NCBI GenBank assembly: GCA_947462335.1
Contig: OX381707.1
Span: forward strand, 63,837,773-63,901,772
Reading direction: 5' to 3'
Length of the DNA: 64,000 bases
Source: Harmothoe impar
Taxonomy: Eukaryota; Annelida; Polychaeta; Phyllodocida; Polynoidae
A program made the position numbers and the translations under genes. Under the pieces are notes generated by a model. The model made no database searches and was not told the DNA's origin. It saw nothing but the letters and a program-made list of their open reading frames with translations. Below, piece after piece: positions 1 to 13,913 of this stretch (the stretch's first letter is position 1; the number at the start of each line of letters is the position of its first letter).

Positions 1-3000
1 GAAGAACCACAAAAACGATGGGGCATTACCAAATTGAACACCATTTTCTTGGAGTTTTTTCCATGTTTAGACACATATTTTGACCATGCCTTTTGCATGC
101 CACACTACTCTGTGAATCCGAGGTACATTGCACCAAACGTTTGCTGATTCTAAACGTGGATATTACAAGCCATTACACCTCCAATATACAACTAATATTT
201 TTGACAATATTCCCAATTTTAATGTATTTTAAATCATAACATGTACATGTACTTTCTATTGTGAATATAGGCCTCCTGGGCATAGATATACATAATAAAA
301 GTATATGGAATATACAGCAGAGAGGAAATGGAGAGACATTAAAGAAAGAAAACATACAATATCTGAAGAAATTATTTTCCATGTAAACTTAAACTGGAAC
401 TGTGGTCTTTTCTCAAAACATTGCATGGATGTTCAACTGTATTAGAACTGCGCATCTTCTAACATCCATACATATTTACAAACCGTAACATCTCGATTTA
501 TTGAGGATGTTGTACATTTTAACATTGCCACAGGTAAACCACAATCTTTGTTTGTGCGTATAGGTTAAACTATGACCGTCAACTGAAAAGAATGTATACA
601 AGAAAACGATTTCTATATCATGATTTATTGTACAAACATCCGCTTGACGAGGGATTATAGGAACATTAAAGTACCCATTGTAGTGCATTGTAACATACTG
701 TAAAACAACCCTGTAATTATAACATTTTATTTGATAACCTATAATATTATAGCATGGATACATACCACACATATTGATACCTTGCCTATATGGTCAGCCT
801 TACCGTTCCACGCAACAGAAGTAATTTTCTTGTCTTGGCAGGCAGGGGGGGGGGGGTCACAACCAAAATAACCCTCGAGCTCAGACAAAGCAAAAGAGCA
901 CGACCTGGAGGGGGAAGGAGAGTCCATTTTGGGGCATCTCTTTTTTCTTTCTTTTTGCTATCCTGACAGCAATTGGTCCATTATATAATTATAAGGCTTA
1001 TAGGTGGTCAAATGACCATGTTTGTTATATAAGTGTATACTTGACTTCCAACACTTAAAATGTAACTAAAATGGAATTTCATTTCCCATTCCCCTCCCAG
1101 GTCTAGATGATAGTCCCGAATTATATAAAGACTGAGAAGAAATAGTTCCAGCCATCTTGGCGGCAGTCTTAATAGCCCAGGGTTAAGGAATTGTTGAGCA
1201 ACTATCCATAACAACTATAGTAGATAATTGAATTCACTATCCCATTTCCGTTTCTTGTCAGGTATCGTTTTCTTTTGATAGTCACAAGAGTTCCCATTTA
1301 GGTAAATATTAGTATAACGACTTCCACATAGGGCAATCCCCAACACAGCATGAAGGTATGCACTTGTGTACATTATACCCACGTGACTATAATGAATATA
1401 TGATACATGTGCACTGTGTGAGAAGGCATAAAAAATTTACCAAAGGCAATACTTGGGACATCTTCCCACCATCAACACTACTGCATAAAGATGACCGTGT
1501 ACTATTATATTCATCGGCTTTATGCGATTCATTTAATTTCTCAGAAAGAGAAGTATAGCGTTAATGCAGTATGAAATTATCACTTAACCCTTTCACCACT
1601 GGGTTTCTTGTAACTCAATGCAATTTTGTGCAATATATTGGCTTACCGTGTGGAAGGGGTTAATCAATTTGGTGATTATTCCAATAATACAATAGTTATC
1701 AGGGAATGGTAATTTTATTTATAAGGTCCACATATATGTAAAATGAATAACTTCTTATTTTGTGAATGCCCATGCTCTCCTTGGTAATTATTTGCCCATA
1801 AGATGGGTTGTGGTCGCTTACAGGAGATGAGCAACGTGACGCCCATGATGCATGGTACATTGTACCACTAAACCTGAGGTGCAGCGTCATTTGTAATTCA
1901 GGCTTAGTATAAATGCATGATATGGGATATACATGTATGGCATAATGACAGGGGTGGGACAGTATAGTGAACATATCGTCACTATATTTATTTCAGGTGA
2001 TAGATTATGCTATCTCAACAATAAAGCGGGCTTATGGAATGTGTAACAAGTCCATCTTGGAATTGATGGACTTATGAATTGTTAATTAATTGATTGATTA
2101 AATTATGTAGATCGTTAATTAGGTTCAGATTGCTTTGTGTAGGCACGCAGGAACACGCAGACTGGGGGAAGGCCTACTGAACACAATGGTAGCCTGACTA
2201 TTACCTTTATGTGTCCTGTATTTCACCCTATAGTGTGTCTTCCACTGTATACCCTCCTCCTAATCCTTAACGTCAATTCCTAAATCAATATTGACCACTG
2301 CCCTGCGCATACATGGGTTACAATTAGGACCAGAACCCTGCATACCTCTTCATACTCGTCTAGGTGTCTACTTGGAAGGTATCTAAATATAACACAATCT
2401 TGACCCGTCAAAGGGCCGCATATACTGCTTTGATGTGGCATATCCTTTGTCGCCATGATGGATGCCTGCAATGCTGGCGACTCTATAACTCGCCAGGATG
2501 AACCCGCCAGGACTCGTAGGGTTGGCATGATAAATGAATACAACGGTGGCGCGTTATTAGGCAGGGCTGCCTTTATGCATTCTGACCATAAAGGGCATTC
2601 TTCATCAGAGAACAATGCGGCCCTTAAAGGGTCAACGCCTGTTTATTAGACTGTGTATGTGAGAACAGGGGAATGCTCAGGTCGTAAAGGTACAGGAGAA
2701 TGTGTAAGGCCCGGACAGGTTGGGATTAAGAGAGACAGATGGGTGGGAGACGACAGGAAGGCAAGTCGTGATCTGACTAAGCTAAAATAGGATCTCCAGT
2801 CAGTCATTAGATGTATGTGTACACACCCTTGACATCCCCACTAAAGCAGTCAACTGAATGCTAAAATGATGATATCATTATTACTTTTGTTCATGGGAAT
2901 CTATCCTACTGTTTTTTTCTGTTGAAGGAATTATTCATCCAAGGTGGAAATAAGTATACTTAATGCAGTACAAAGAATATTGTTATAATAAAAGTTATTT

Positions 3001-5879
3001 ATAAATATAAAAAACCATGAATGTCCATTGAATCCATATGGTGTTTTTCTTTTTAAAAAGGAGATAATGCTTCCTTCTGTATAGTATATCATGCTCTTCT
3101 GTTTCTAACATACAGACATCACATGGGTGGACCAACTGTCTGTTAAATGTACAGACGTGTGTCAATTGTCATATAGCCCATTAAATGGCTCACACATAGA
3201 GACATTCACAAGGTATTGTAGCTCCAGGGTAAAATATGTGTCTAGCACTTCTTTTCTCCCTCAGGCCATGTCTAGATCCGTGAGAATATACATGTAGAGA
3301 TATCTGGGCTTTGCCAGGCTCCTGACTAAATATTTCAGATGAATAAAATCATTTAGCAAATATTTAAAAGGGAAACAGCAGCCTATAGATTCTTATTTTA
3401 CGAACTTATAAACCACAGTTTGGTGTTCCCCATGCCCTCCACATCTGCACATGGGATATGTTTCGTCTAGACTCAATCGGTACCTGAAATGATTTATAGA
3501 ACGAGCTATAGATTGTAAAATAACATTTCAAACATAATATGCAGATAAGGAAGTATCGCCTACAAGACACTCAAAATCCTAGTGTTAAGGGCATTGACTA
3601 AAACACCGTAACTCTATACCAAAATGGGGTACGGAGTTAAGTGCAATGTCCTTGTGGTTGGGTTACACTGAAACTGTGATAGCCTCTTTCTGCTCGATGC
3701 ACCAGGAGGTGAAACACAAAGACTGAGTGAGGTCACTCCTCATCCCCCTAGATCCACACGCTATTCACCCCCTATGTCTACTGGAAGGGTTGAGGCGGTG
3801 GTTTGACTTACGCCGCTTCCGGATTCCTCACGCGCCAAGAGGGTGAAACGCTCTTTTCTGTGGCTGTCACCTTACCTACCCCCTCTTCAGCACCCACCCA
3901 CACCCTCCCTAGTTTACCTCCCAAATCAGCATATTAAATATTCATATCCATCCACTCTGCAAAAACACCCCAGCATACACTACAGTCATAACTATATTTA
4001 GAATAATGGTGTAAGTCTAGGTTAGCTAAAGCTGAAACAAAACTGAGAGACTTCAAAGTCTGGTCCCCTTCAAATACAATATACTTAATAAAGCTGAAAC
4101 AAACCAGACCAGATGAATGAATCCAAAATATCTTTTGAAAAACTAACCCCTATCCCACCCACAGCTCACCCTCCCCTTAACCCCATATTATGACACCCCC
4201 ACCCGCTGACACACCCCACAATAGTACCTGTACCCGGCGCGTGGGGGAGCCGCTGGAGGCAATTGCTGGGTCTCAACATGTAGCTAGGCCAACTGCTGTG
4301 CAGCCACCCTCGGAGCAACCAGCCATGCGTGACGAGGGTGCAAGAGGGAGGGTGGGGTTGCAAATTGTGTCAGAGGGAGGGGGATGGGGGATGAAGGGAG
4401 GGGGTTTGCAGGCTCCCTCCTGCTAACCCACAGCCCGCCTGTGTTTACATTCCCCTCTGTGGGTGTAGAGCTACTAGTGGCTGTGACGCCATGAGGTGGG
4501 GAGGACCAGTGCTCAACAGCAGCAACAGAGGTACATTCACCATGCACTACTAGCACTGGAGGAGGACTACCACCACCACCAGGACCAGCACATGATTAAC
4601 ATTACTCATGTGGGCCGGGCCAGGCAACTACCAGGATTGTTAAGTAGTGTGGGAGCAATTGATTGGAGCTGTGGACTGTTGGCTGTGATAGTGGCCCATG
4701 ACAGGTGGGGTGGTTCTGGTTGTAGGGGTAGTATCTACCTGTCTCATCCACCACCTGCCAGCTGCCTCCCTGTCCATCCACCACCTACCTGCATCTAACA
4801 CCTGAGGCTAATCACCCCCTCCCCCACACCCACTTCACCTGCAGCACATACCTCAATCCATCCCTATAACCATCTGGGTCATCAGCTATTGATGTCCACT
4901 CACCAGAACCCCATCAATGATGCTAGACAACACCTGACGTCCGTAGCATGGATTACCCAATATATGGTATGTTAGTATGTAGCATCCATATAGGAGCAGC
5001 AATAGCAGGGACAGGCTAGGACTATACTTAAAACTCTTCATTTATGTCATCCACGTGCACACCCAAGGCCATGTCAAAGGCCTTTTTCTAACCTGGAGTT
5101 ATCATCTGCAGAAAAAAGGTAGTTGTTCCCAGTGCTTTTAAGGCCAGGGCACGTTCTGTACATACTCTGGAGAGGAGCGCAGTTAGGAAGCAGTAAAGGG
5201 TAGTTTTATTACTCTGGGAAAAGCCATCCCTCCCTCCTGTGGCCCAACAACATGCACTAACTTGGCACTGGCAACTGGAGAAGGAGGAACAGCGCTGTAT
5301 ACTGCCTACACCTCGCTCCTCTATATGTGGATTACAATAAGGATAAGCTGTATTGACAGTCTATTATTGCTATAAGGGGCAATGGTATGTTCATACCAAT
5401 ATACACAGGAGGGTACTTCTGCTGCTACTACTGACTCATGGGTACTATACTACCCAGTGAGGTTTAATTGTGTTGCCAACAATACCAAGCAGGAGGCGTG
5501 GGCAGTGTAGTATGTCCGTGGTGACACACCTATTCTACTCCTATTACCACACCTGGAAATGCCCACCTGAGGCTATACTAAAGGGTGCTGTACATTATAC
5601 ATATAGGCATTAGGTTCCTGTGATATAGAGCCTATATAGAGGAGGAGAGTCTCATTAGAAGGAGTATACCCGTAATTATATATTACCAGGACTAGTAGGA
5701 CTTCTATGTCTCCATGTATGATTAATTACAGGATGTCAATACCCAGTATACATGCCAAGGATTGGGCTAAGGGTGATACAAAGGAGGCTTATCCTTCTGA
5801 GTCTATACGTGCTTAATGACACGGTCCCACGTGGAGGTTCGACATAAGGAAGTAAGAATTGAGACCCTTACAAGACACG
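1..5879. other. Non-coding 5' flank of gene A
   Basis: I find no convincing gene in this stretch. The open frames are short, mostly lack an ATG and resemble no family I know. It contains one dispersed inverted-repeat element (about 2400-2636, listed separately), a 13-base G run near 845 and a GC/CA-rich block from about 4150 to 4860. The promoter and any non-coding 5' exons of the downstream giant exon probably lie here. A TATATA at 5633-5638 is the only core-promoter-like string I noticed near the gene, and I do not trust it by itself. Confidence 0.5.
2400..2636. repeat. Dispersed inverted-repeat element (MITE-like), copy 1 of 4
   Basis: The ends are imperfect inverted repeats of about 20 bp built on the core AAGGGCCGCAT at the left and ATGCGGCCCTT at the right. 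The interior has the family signature of paired GGCGAGT/ACTCGCC-like palindromes next to GCATGAT and GAATGCAG words. Related copies lie near 19451-19700, 28470-28724 and 50090-50285. There is no coding capacity, so it is probably a non-autonomous DNA transposon. Confidence 0.55.
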
Positions 5880-8800
5880 ATGAGGGGCACATTGCATGTG
5901 GCCAGGAGATCCAGCTCCACTTCCTCCAGTGGGGAGGTGTCTGGAGAGTTGGCTGGAGGAGGAGGTGATCATGGGGGAGGGCAGGGTGGGGACTCGTCCC
6001 ACCCAGGTGTGGTCCTCCTCTCGGCCCTCCCCCGGGGCGCCCACGGCCAGGATGCCGCCATAACTGGGGGTGTGCATGGGCGAGGTGGGCACCAACAGGT
6101 GTCAACGTTAACCACACCCATGGATGACTCCATGACTGTTTCCTCCATGGCCAACCATGACACGACATCACTGCCGTATGGACATGTTTCCAAAACTCTT
6201 CCACGAAATGCCAAATTCTCTCAAAATGATGATGGAGGTGCAATATCTCAGGATTATACAAGTTATGGTGCTAATGGAGTGGCAACATCACATGCAGGGG
6301 TAAAAGCGAGACCGAAATCATCCGCGATGAAAAACTTGAAACTCAAGCTCCGACGAAAGTCCTCAGGTGAGCTTCCAATTGGGAATACTGCTGTGCCCAA
6401 ATCCCCACTCACCCCTGAGGAATCAGGAGAACCCCCACCATTCCAGCTGTCCTCCTCTGGAGAAAAAGAGAAGAAGGCTCGACGAGGTCTTCTTGGGTCG
6501 AAAAGCCTCAGCCGCAGTATGGAGAACTTATTCAAGCGGAATAAGCTCTCGAAGGCCGCTACCATTGATATTGGGGAGCCTGTGGCATTTATTCCATGTT
6601 ACGATGAGAACCACAGACCCCAGCGTCTGACAAAGGGAACAGCATCCAGTCAAGCTTTCAGTTCTGGGGGTTCTTTTGGTCTCCACCGAAGCCAGAGCCT
6701 TGACAACCTGGATGATGGAGATGTTGAGGACCTCACTGTGACCTCTGGTTATGAGAAAACTAGATCGTCTGTGATCACTGGGGTTGGGGTAAGCATGGGG
6801 TTGAATCGTCGACGCCAAACAGGTATCATCACCAATGGCTCAATACCTCGTCCCCAAGGAGCGCCTCCACCTGTGCCTACTATGGGGTCAGCGACTCGTC
6901 GGTTACGGAGTCGAAGCCTCGATTTGAGCTCACACCAACGACAGGTGATCCTGACTGCTATCAACATTGATGACACTCCAGCGGATGGAGAGTCTAATGA
7001 CAATGATGACGCATTTCTTGATGATAGCACCCAGGGAAATGTGGATCATTTGGGTAACAGAAACATTCACAATGGCGACCAAAATACTATGGGGGAAATC
7101 AGTAATGCATCCAATACTGTAGCACATGATCGTCACAATAGTGACTACAGCGACTTTAGTGACTACAGTGAATATAGCAACTGCAGTAGTTTCCACAACA
7201 GCAGTAGTATCTACAGTTCAGGTAGTGCTAACAACTACACAGTCAACCCCCCAGTCACTGACCATCTCTATGGTAACATTGCTACCATCTTCCCATCAAC
7301 AGTGACATCTAATGTGAATAACAATAATGATGATAATGATGATGATTATGGCTGGAGTGATGATGATGATGATGATGAAGTTTCTTCAACACATGCTGTT
7401 GTCACAGAAAACCTATACGGAAATGCAGCAGTGGTGGCCGCTGCCCTTACTGGACTAGCAGACAAGTGTAGTGAGGAAGAAAATGAGACAGAAGGATCAA
7501 AGCCAGAGGGATCATCTCCACAGTTAACATTGACTCAACATCTTAAGCAACATCTACAAAAACGCCATGGCCAGCATAGCATGTTACATGCTACAGCTGC
7601 CCTGGAGGAGGTTAACGGTAATAGTAACAGTACCGTGGAGGACAGTCAGGACACCTATCCCCTGAGGGAGTCCTCCCCCGTCCTCCACATGCCCGCAGCG
7701 TACACAATGACCAAAACGTCGACATTTTCCCAGAATGATGCTATACAACAAGACAGATCACGTGACTGCCCCGCAGTGCCCCCTGGTGACAGTGACCATG
7801 CAGTTCCACAGGTTCCTCCAGGGGAGTCGGCGGCGGCTGGGGCAGTGCTGGAGGAGAATAGTAGACAGGACTCAGTGCCCACTGGAGGTGTTAATGCTAA
7901 TGCTGCCGTGTCTGCCGACACTTGTGCTGCAGGAGGAGGTGTAAGGCCAGCAGGACAGGAGGAGAAGACGACCCCTGGTGGGACCTGGCGGAGTAGACAG
8001 GAACTACCACCTCTACCCCAGCAGTCGCCCCCTGGCGGCAACACCCACAGACAACATCCGGGACTTGGGGTAAGACAGAGCACCCCACCTGGTGGCACCC
8101 CTGTCGGTACCGGAAGTAGGGGTAGAACTCTGCAGGGTAAGAGGCGCGCGACAACTGTGTTGCGACCTTCCGTGCCCCCGCCGGAAGTGCCCCCTCCGAC
8201 ACCGGAAGTACGCCCTGCGACGCCGGAAGTGCTCTCTACGACGGTGCATGGAAAGCAGAGGGTGGTAGCGCATGGTCGGCAGTACTCAGTCGACGATTCC
8301 AAAGACGGGATTAGTGTGTGTGATGATTTAGAGTTTGCTCTGAGGCAGTTTGATGATATAATCTCTGATGACGAAGATGATGGCACTAAGTTATATCCTG
8401 AAACAGATAGTCTAGAGGAGAATGTGAACAATGACAAGAAAGAAGACCTCACCGAGGAAGGGTTGAGGGGAAGAAAGGTTGAGCAGGTTGAAATTGAGAT
8501 ACATGGTGGGGAAAGAGACCACGACATAGAGATTACTCCAAGTGACAATACAAAGATGGGTTTCAAGAGCAAAAACGTGCTTCTGAAAATAAAGCAATTG
8601 GAAGAGGGGAAACTGGCCCGGGGGAAATATTGGGAGGGAAGCAGAGAAGAGGTTGCTTATAATGATAGTAGGCCAAATGACGACCTACTGACTATAGGGA
8701 GGAAGGGGATACTAAAACCCAATGGGGACAGAGGTAAACTGGGAGCTAGCAGTCAGGCAGTTGGAATGCTGCTCGAAAGAAAACAAAAAGAGCAGGGAGT

Positions 8801-11800
8801 CAGCCAGGTTGGGCAGAAGCAGGGTTGGGTGCAGGAGGACCGTAAAGGCACCACAGTGGTGGCCTTCGCCCATGCTACTACTACTCCCCACACACTGGAG
8901 GAACACACACTGGAGGAACCTAAGCTGGACCGGTCCCAGTCCTCCAGTCCCCAGCTACACCACCACCACCACCACCACCACCAAAAGCACCACCACAAAA
9001 CAGCTGGCACTACCAGAGCACCACACAACAAACCACCACTTACTATTAATAAAAATCCGGATATCACCCACCATAATAACACTGTGAGTGGTGCGACTGG
9101 GAGTGAATCAACTCTGTCGGAAGTACGACTAAAGACCCACCTCAAACCCTCCCATGATCATCACCAGACCACAGCCGACAGCCCTATAGTGCAGGACGGT
9201 GCACATGATTCAACAGGGGACACCGAGGAGGATCACACCCACCATGGTATTGGTACCAATCCCCTGGTAATTAACCCAAAGGAGGATGTCCTTCAACAGG
9301 AGTTAAAATCACATATTCATAAGCTTCGTCAGCGCAGTGGTTTGGCATCAACAACCCATTTAAGTGCTAATAGTCACTCTGTGGAGGGGGAGATAGGAGG
9401 AGATAATGGAGAGATAACAGGAACAGGGGAAGGAACTGAACAGGAAGGTGGTAAAGGATACGAAAGTGGACGCCTAGTGTCTAAAGGTATGGTACCCCAA
9501 AGAGGTCCAGCTATACCTGTACCGAAGAAACCCTCTGGGTTGATGGACAGATTGGTCAAGGGTACCCCTCAGGTAACCTCATCCAGTGATAGTTTTAATG
9601 TGTCCCAACCCACCGCCAGTGCCACTCCTGTACACAAACCACTGACTGCACCTAAAACCATTAAAACTAAAGCAGGCATGATGACTATGACTGATAGGTA
9701 TGGGAATAACAGTAATAATTGGCAGAGTGGCGACAGTGTCGCCCCCGGGGGCATACCTGCACACGCTGGGGACCGTGGAGGAGTAGGAGTGAAGGGTGGG
9801 GGCGGGGCCATGGCAATAAGCTCACCTGACCATTCACTGGAGGGACAGCAGCAGCAACAACAACAGCAGAGGCCCCCTCCCTTCTCACCTCCCACCCTCC
9901 CCCTGTCACAGGTACTGAGCTCTGGAGCTCTAGCCGCCCGGAGGAGAGAGATGATAGGGGTCTCCAGTGGAGCTGGAGGTGGTGATGGTGGTGATAGTGG
10001 TGGTGGGTCCGGGAGTAGTGTACCTGGCCACAGCCTGGGCTCTCACCTGAAGATTAGTAGTACAACCACAGGTAAGGACAATACCTACAGGAGTACAAAA
10101 GTGACATCACACCAAGATATAACGTCATCTACGTCATCAAATGACGTCACCAATGACGTTGATACCTCAGGTGGGTCTATAGCAGACAGGATTAAGTTGC
10201 TTTCCAGCGGTAAAAGTATCCAGCCTGGAGGAGGTCCTCAGAAGTTATCTAAGCCAAGTGTGCCCCCTAAAAGTGCCCAGACTGTTAGGAAATTTAGGGA
10301 GAAGGTGAGCAGCTCAGGATCAGAAAGGCGCCCGAGCAGCTGTAGTGAGCGGTCCTTGAGCCCAAGCTGGTCCCCAGACAGACTTACCAGCAGCCATAGA
10401 CTCATGCAGGGAACCAGTGAGGATGTATTTAGTTGCCATGACAACGAGGACGCTGGCTATGCTCAATGTGGTCTGAATGCTACCAGCGCCGCCTACATCC
10501 GGTCTAACACTCCTAGGGGATTTTCACCGCGATCCCCCACTACATTTAAGTTTAACATTGGACCTGCTGGTCCCAAGTCCCCACAAGCGAAGGTCATGTC
10601 AAACATTGACTCCCAAGGAAAGGCCACATTCAATTCACAGCCAGGCGCTTCTGAACCAGAAAAATCAGGCAAGTCCCTAATAAGCAAACCTGCATTAGGC
10701 AAAGTCCCTCAACACAAGTCCCAGCCGGATAACTCACAATCTGCCACTTCTCAACCAGGCAAATTCTCACCAGGCAAGTCCCAAAAAAGCAAGTCCCCAG
10801 AAAGGCAAAGATCTGCATTGACAGAAGTTGCTATGTATGCAAAGGTTAACAAGATGTCAGCCAACCCCAGCCTCCAGTTAGTAGCAACAGGAGAACGAGG
10901 CATTTTAACACCATCTCAAATCAAGGCCAGGGTACACGCAAGGGGTAAAACAGCATTAGCTAATAAATGGAATAGTAACCCCCCTGATCTTCCAGCCAAA
11001 CCTACAGGCCTTAAACCAGATCCTCCACCAAAGAGCAAACCAAGTGATAAGACAATTGGGGCTGGCACACCTGGCAGTGACCAACAATTAAATGCAGATT
11101 CCAGTGAAAATAAACCACGTGCTATTATTAAGAGGAGACCAACACTTCCAAAGAAACCTTCCAGAATACTGGCGAGGCTGAGGTCCCATAGTGCAGAGGA
11201 CCTCCTTAATATGGACCCCTTAGGTACTGTGGGCGTTGGGGAGGGAGGTGGTGATGGGGGAGCGGTGTATAGTGATGGGGAGGATGTGTACAATGATGTG
11301 GGAACTGGTAGTATGGATACAAAGCTACCACTCCCTAGCAACACCACACCTACACCACCCAGTAACATCACCACCATGACCAGTACTACCTCCACCACCA
11401 CCACCACAACCATTGATTTCAGCCCGGATACATATGATGACATAGATGTGTTGACAACTAGGTATAGAGACCTCCATAACCGCCAACTTCCTGCAGTGCC
11501 CACGGGGGGAGAGTGTAAGACACAGGCGGACGCAGGTGTGGACACTCTCCATCACAACTCCCTGTATGTTGATGACTCAGAGTTGGCGGCACGACAGGAT
11601 GGTGACTACAACATTGACAGAAGGAGGGCCACTACTACAGGCACGGAGGTAGCACCTCTACATGAGAAGGCCTTATCTGGGTCTGATAAGGGCAATACTA
11701 CTGCACACACCTCTAATTCTCTAATCAGTAGCACGAACTCAGTACAGGAGGAGGCAGCTGTCAGGGAGGATATCTATGAGGATATAGGCAGCCCTACTAG

Positions 11801-13084
11801 GGTTGAAGGCACTACAGGCACTGGAGTGAATGATACAAGCAGTAAGGCTGGCAGACCATGGAGCAGTAGCCATAGTAACAAGCTCAGGAGGAAAGATCAA
11901 TATGAGCAGGTGTGTCTAGAGGACTCTGACGAGGAGGAGGATACTAAGGTACAGAAGGGGAAGGGGAAGAGGGGGAGAGGGGGGAAGAAGGGAGGACAGG
12001 AGAAGGGCGTTGGTAGCACTCAGGGTGATACCAACTTGGGATCACAGCTATCACTTCCGGTAAGTAGAGCGGAAGGAATTTACGAGGAGCTTCCGGATCC
12101 GGACGACCCCCGCGGTAGTAGCAGCGCTGCTAGGCGGGCGGCGGCAAGGGGCGACATGGCGGACTCTACCACCGGAAGTGATCGTCGAACGCAGGCCCCC
12201 GTCGCGCGCATCCAGCCCTTCCGGCACGCATATGATGAGGTCTGCATCGACGATGATGGCAATGGCAACCCTACCATCATCAACACCAACCCTCCAGAAC
12301 CCCCGCCCAACAAACCCTCCACCAACAAACACCTCTCCAAACTAGCCAACCTATTGAAACAGAACAAACTCAATTTCAACAAATCAAAAACCTCACAGGA
12401 AGCGGAAACTGAATCTGAGGCTCCACCACCGTCCAAATTGAAAATCAGCCTTTCTTCGCCCTGCATCAACAGCGGAGGGGAGTTCTTTCCGGATGAGGAG
12501 CAGCTCGGGATAAGCTCGCATCCAGACCGGAAGTTGGCAAAAAGGACATCGCTAGGGGGCGCGACTACTACTTCCTCTGTCACAGAGGATACCATCTCAG
12601 TGAACTCCTACACAGACAGTATCTCCTCCATGGGGTCCACTCCAGGGGGTCTGAATGGGGATGGAGAGGGAGATGCTAACTGGAGGAGGGACAGGAGACA
12701 GGTTAGGTCACTCACTATGGACGAGCAGCTCATGGAGGGCAATGAGCAGATGGGGGGCAGGGGTTACTCCTCGGCAGACTCCCTCAGTATTCACTCAGGC
12801 TCAGACTCTACCATGTCTGCAGATTCTGCCTCCACAGGCGAGGCCAAAATGACACATGACGACCATATGAAGCACCTAGCTAAGGTCAACCAAAAAGTGA
12901 ACAAATCTCTCGGTGCTAGACATCTCTCCAAGCTCTATGTGAGTACTCTCAAGGAGAAGACAGCAACACTCAAAGAGAAGACCTCTAATATCAGGAACTT
13001 ACCCAAATACTTCAGTAAATCTGCCTCTAGTCTGCAGCTGGCTTCCAGGAAATCGTTGGGTGATATCTCAGGACAAATGCAAAG
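5880..13084 (+). CDS. Gene A exon 1: giant disordered phosphotyrosine-scaffold exon
   Basis: One uninterrupted frame of about 2,401 codons. The first ATG in frame is at 5880, and an in-frame TAA lies just upstream at 5853-5855. The exon ends at 13084 in AAG|GTAAAT; read through, the frame stops at TAA 13086-13088. The protein is almost wholly low complexity: Asp run near residue 495, His run near 1030, Gln run near 1324, Gly-, Ser- and Thr-rich stretches, and a Lys/Gly basic patch near 2030. No globular domain is recognised. Eight tyrosines sit in SH2-ligand-like contexts: LYGN at about 464 and 513, VYNDV 1804, TYDDI 1852, IYEDI 1966, QYEQV 2008, IYEEL 2068 and AYDEV 2118. Basic RSxS-type motifs (RSMENL, RSQSLDNL, RSRSLDL, RSHSAEDLL) recur at about 212, 272, 345 and 1768. 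The last 80 residues are lysine-rich and probably helical. The role is inferred as a kinase-substrate scaffold. It is unusually long for a single exon, and its continuation into exon 2 needs transcript support. Confidence 0.75.
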
Positions 13085-13819
13085 GTAAATAATTGTTTGT
13101 GATTTCTGATTCATCATAGAATAATTGAAATAGCCGATGAAAAGTTATGCACATTTTTGCAGGTCTAGATTCACTGCAGGGGCTAAGAAGATTTATATTT
13201 GATCCTGTTGCTATGTTTAACTATGAAAACACCTAATGTAACCGTCATAGCTAAGATTGTTCTCAACGATACACAATATCTATCTCGCTCTGTCTGTACA
13301 TCTCTAATACCAGGATACTATGAGTAGCGAACCAGCACAGTATTTATATTATTCTGTCCACACACAAACCATGATAGCCCCCATCCCTCTAATAGCAGAT
13401 CGGGACCTGACTATACAGTACCTAGTCCTATACCCTCCAGCCCCTCATTGGCATTAATGTCTATGATGAATCATAGAGTCTGTCGACCTTTGACCTCCGG
13501 TGGCCGCCATCTTGAATTAATGACCTTGTGGTCCTGCATGCTGAGAGACCCATGCAATTCGCACGCGCACAGGTGAACCATAACCTAATTCTGGTTGCCA
13601 AATGCATTAGGTATAGCTCTGAGTGACATTTAGGTGATTGCATCACTGTTCTCATCCCATCACCTTGACACACCATCCATAAGATGGCTGCATTCTTCAT
13701 AAGGTGCTGACAGCTAATTAAAGTCATGAATATGATTAATTATGTGCTGCTTATATAATGGTCACCGATCTAGAGCAACTTGAAAATAGGTCGAGGAATC
13801 CCAAAAGGCAAAAAAAGCC

Positions 13820-13913
13820 AGTGCAATGTTGAATCAACGTTGAATCAACATTGACAACTGTTTGTCAATGTTGATCATTTCATTGACAACTGTTTGTCAA
13901 TGTTGATCATTTC
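13820..13913. repeat. Fragment of a TTGAATCAACATTG-type repeat with a 32-bp tandem duplication
   Basis: The words TTGAATCAACGTTGAATCAA and ATTGACAACTGTTTGTCAA are shared with the complete short MITE at 22791-22900. A unit of about 32 bp (beginning ATTGACAACTG) is repeated twice in direct tandem at about 13850-13913. This is probably a decayed or truncated copy of that family. Confidence 0.5.

Noticed and set aside
4496..4798. Gln- and His-containing frame upstream of gene A as a 5' coding exon
   Set aside because: No ATG in frame at its start, no convincing donor leading to 5880, and an in-frame TAA at 5853-5855 precedes the exon-1 start.
5633..5638. TATATA as the gene A promoter
   Set aside because: A lone hexamer in AT-rich DNA without initiator or conservation evidence; noted only as a candidate.
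7655..8572. 305-codon minus-strand frame inside the giant exon
   Set aside because: Shadow of a repetitive sense exon; composition (Ser/Pro/Gly/Cys) follows the sense codons and no domain is seen.
10916..11545. 209-codon minus-strand frame inside the giant exon
   Set aside because: Shadow; its Val/Met/Leu run mirrors sense ACC/ACA repeats.
13085..13200. Exon 1 as the terminal exon of a separate gene ending at TAA 13086-13088
   Set aside because: Not fully excluded, but the stop is formed by the splice donor itself (AAG|GTAAAT), the phase fits exon 2, and the tyrosine motifs match the adaptor function; kept as an alternative.
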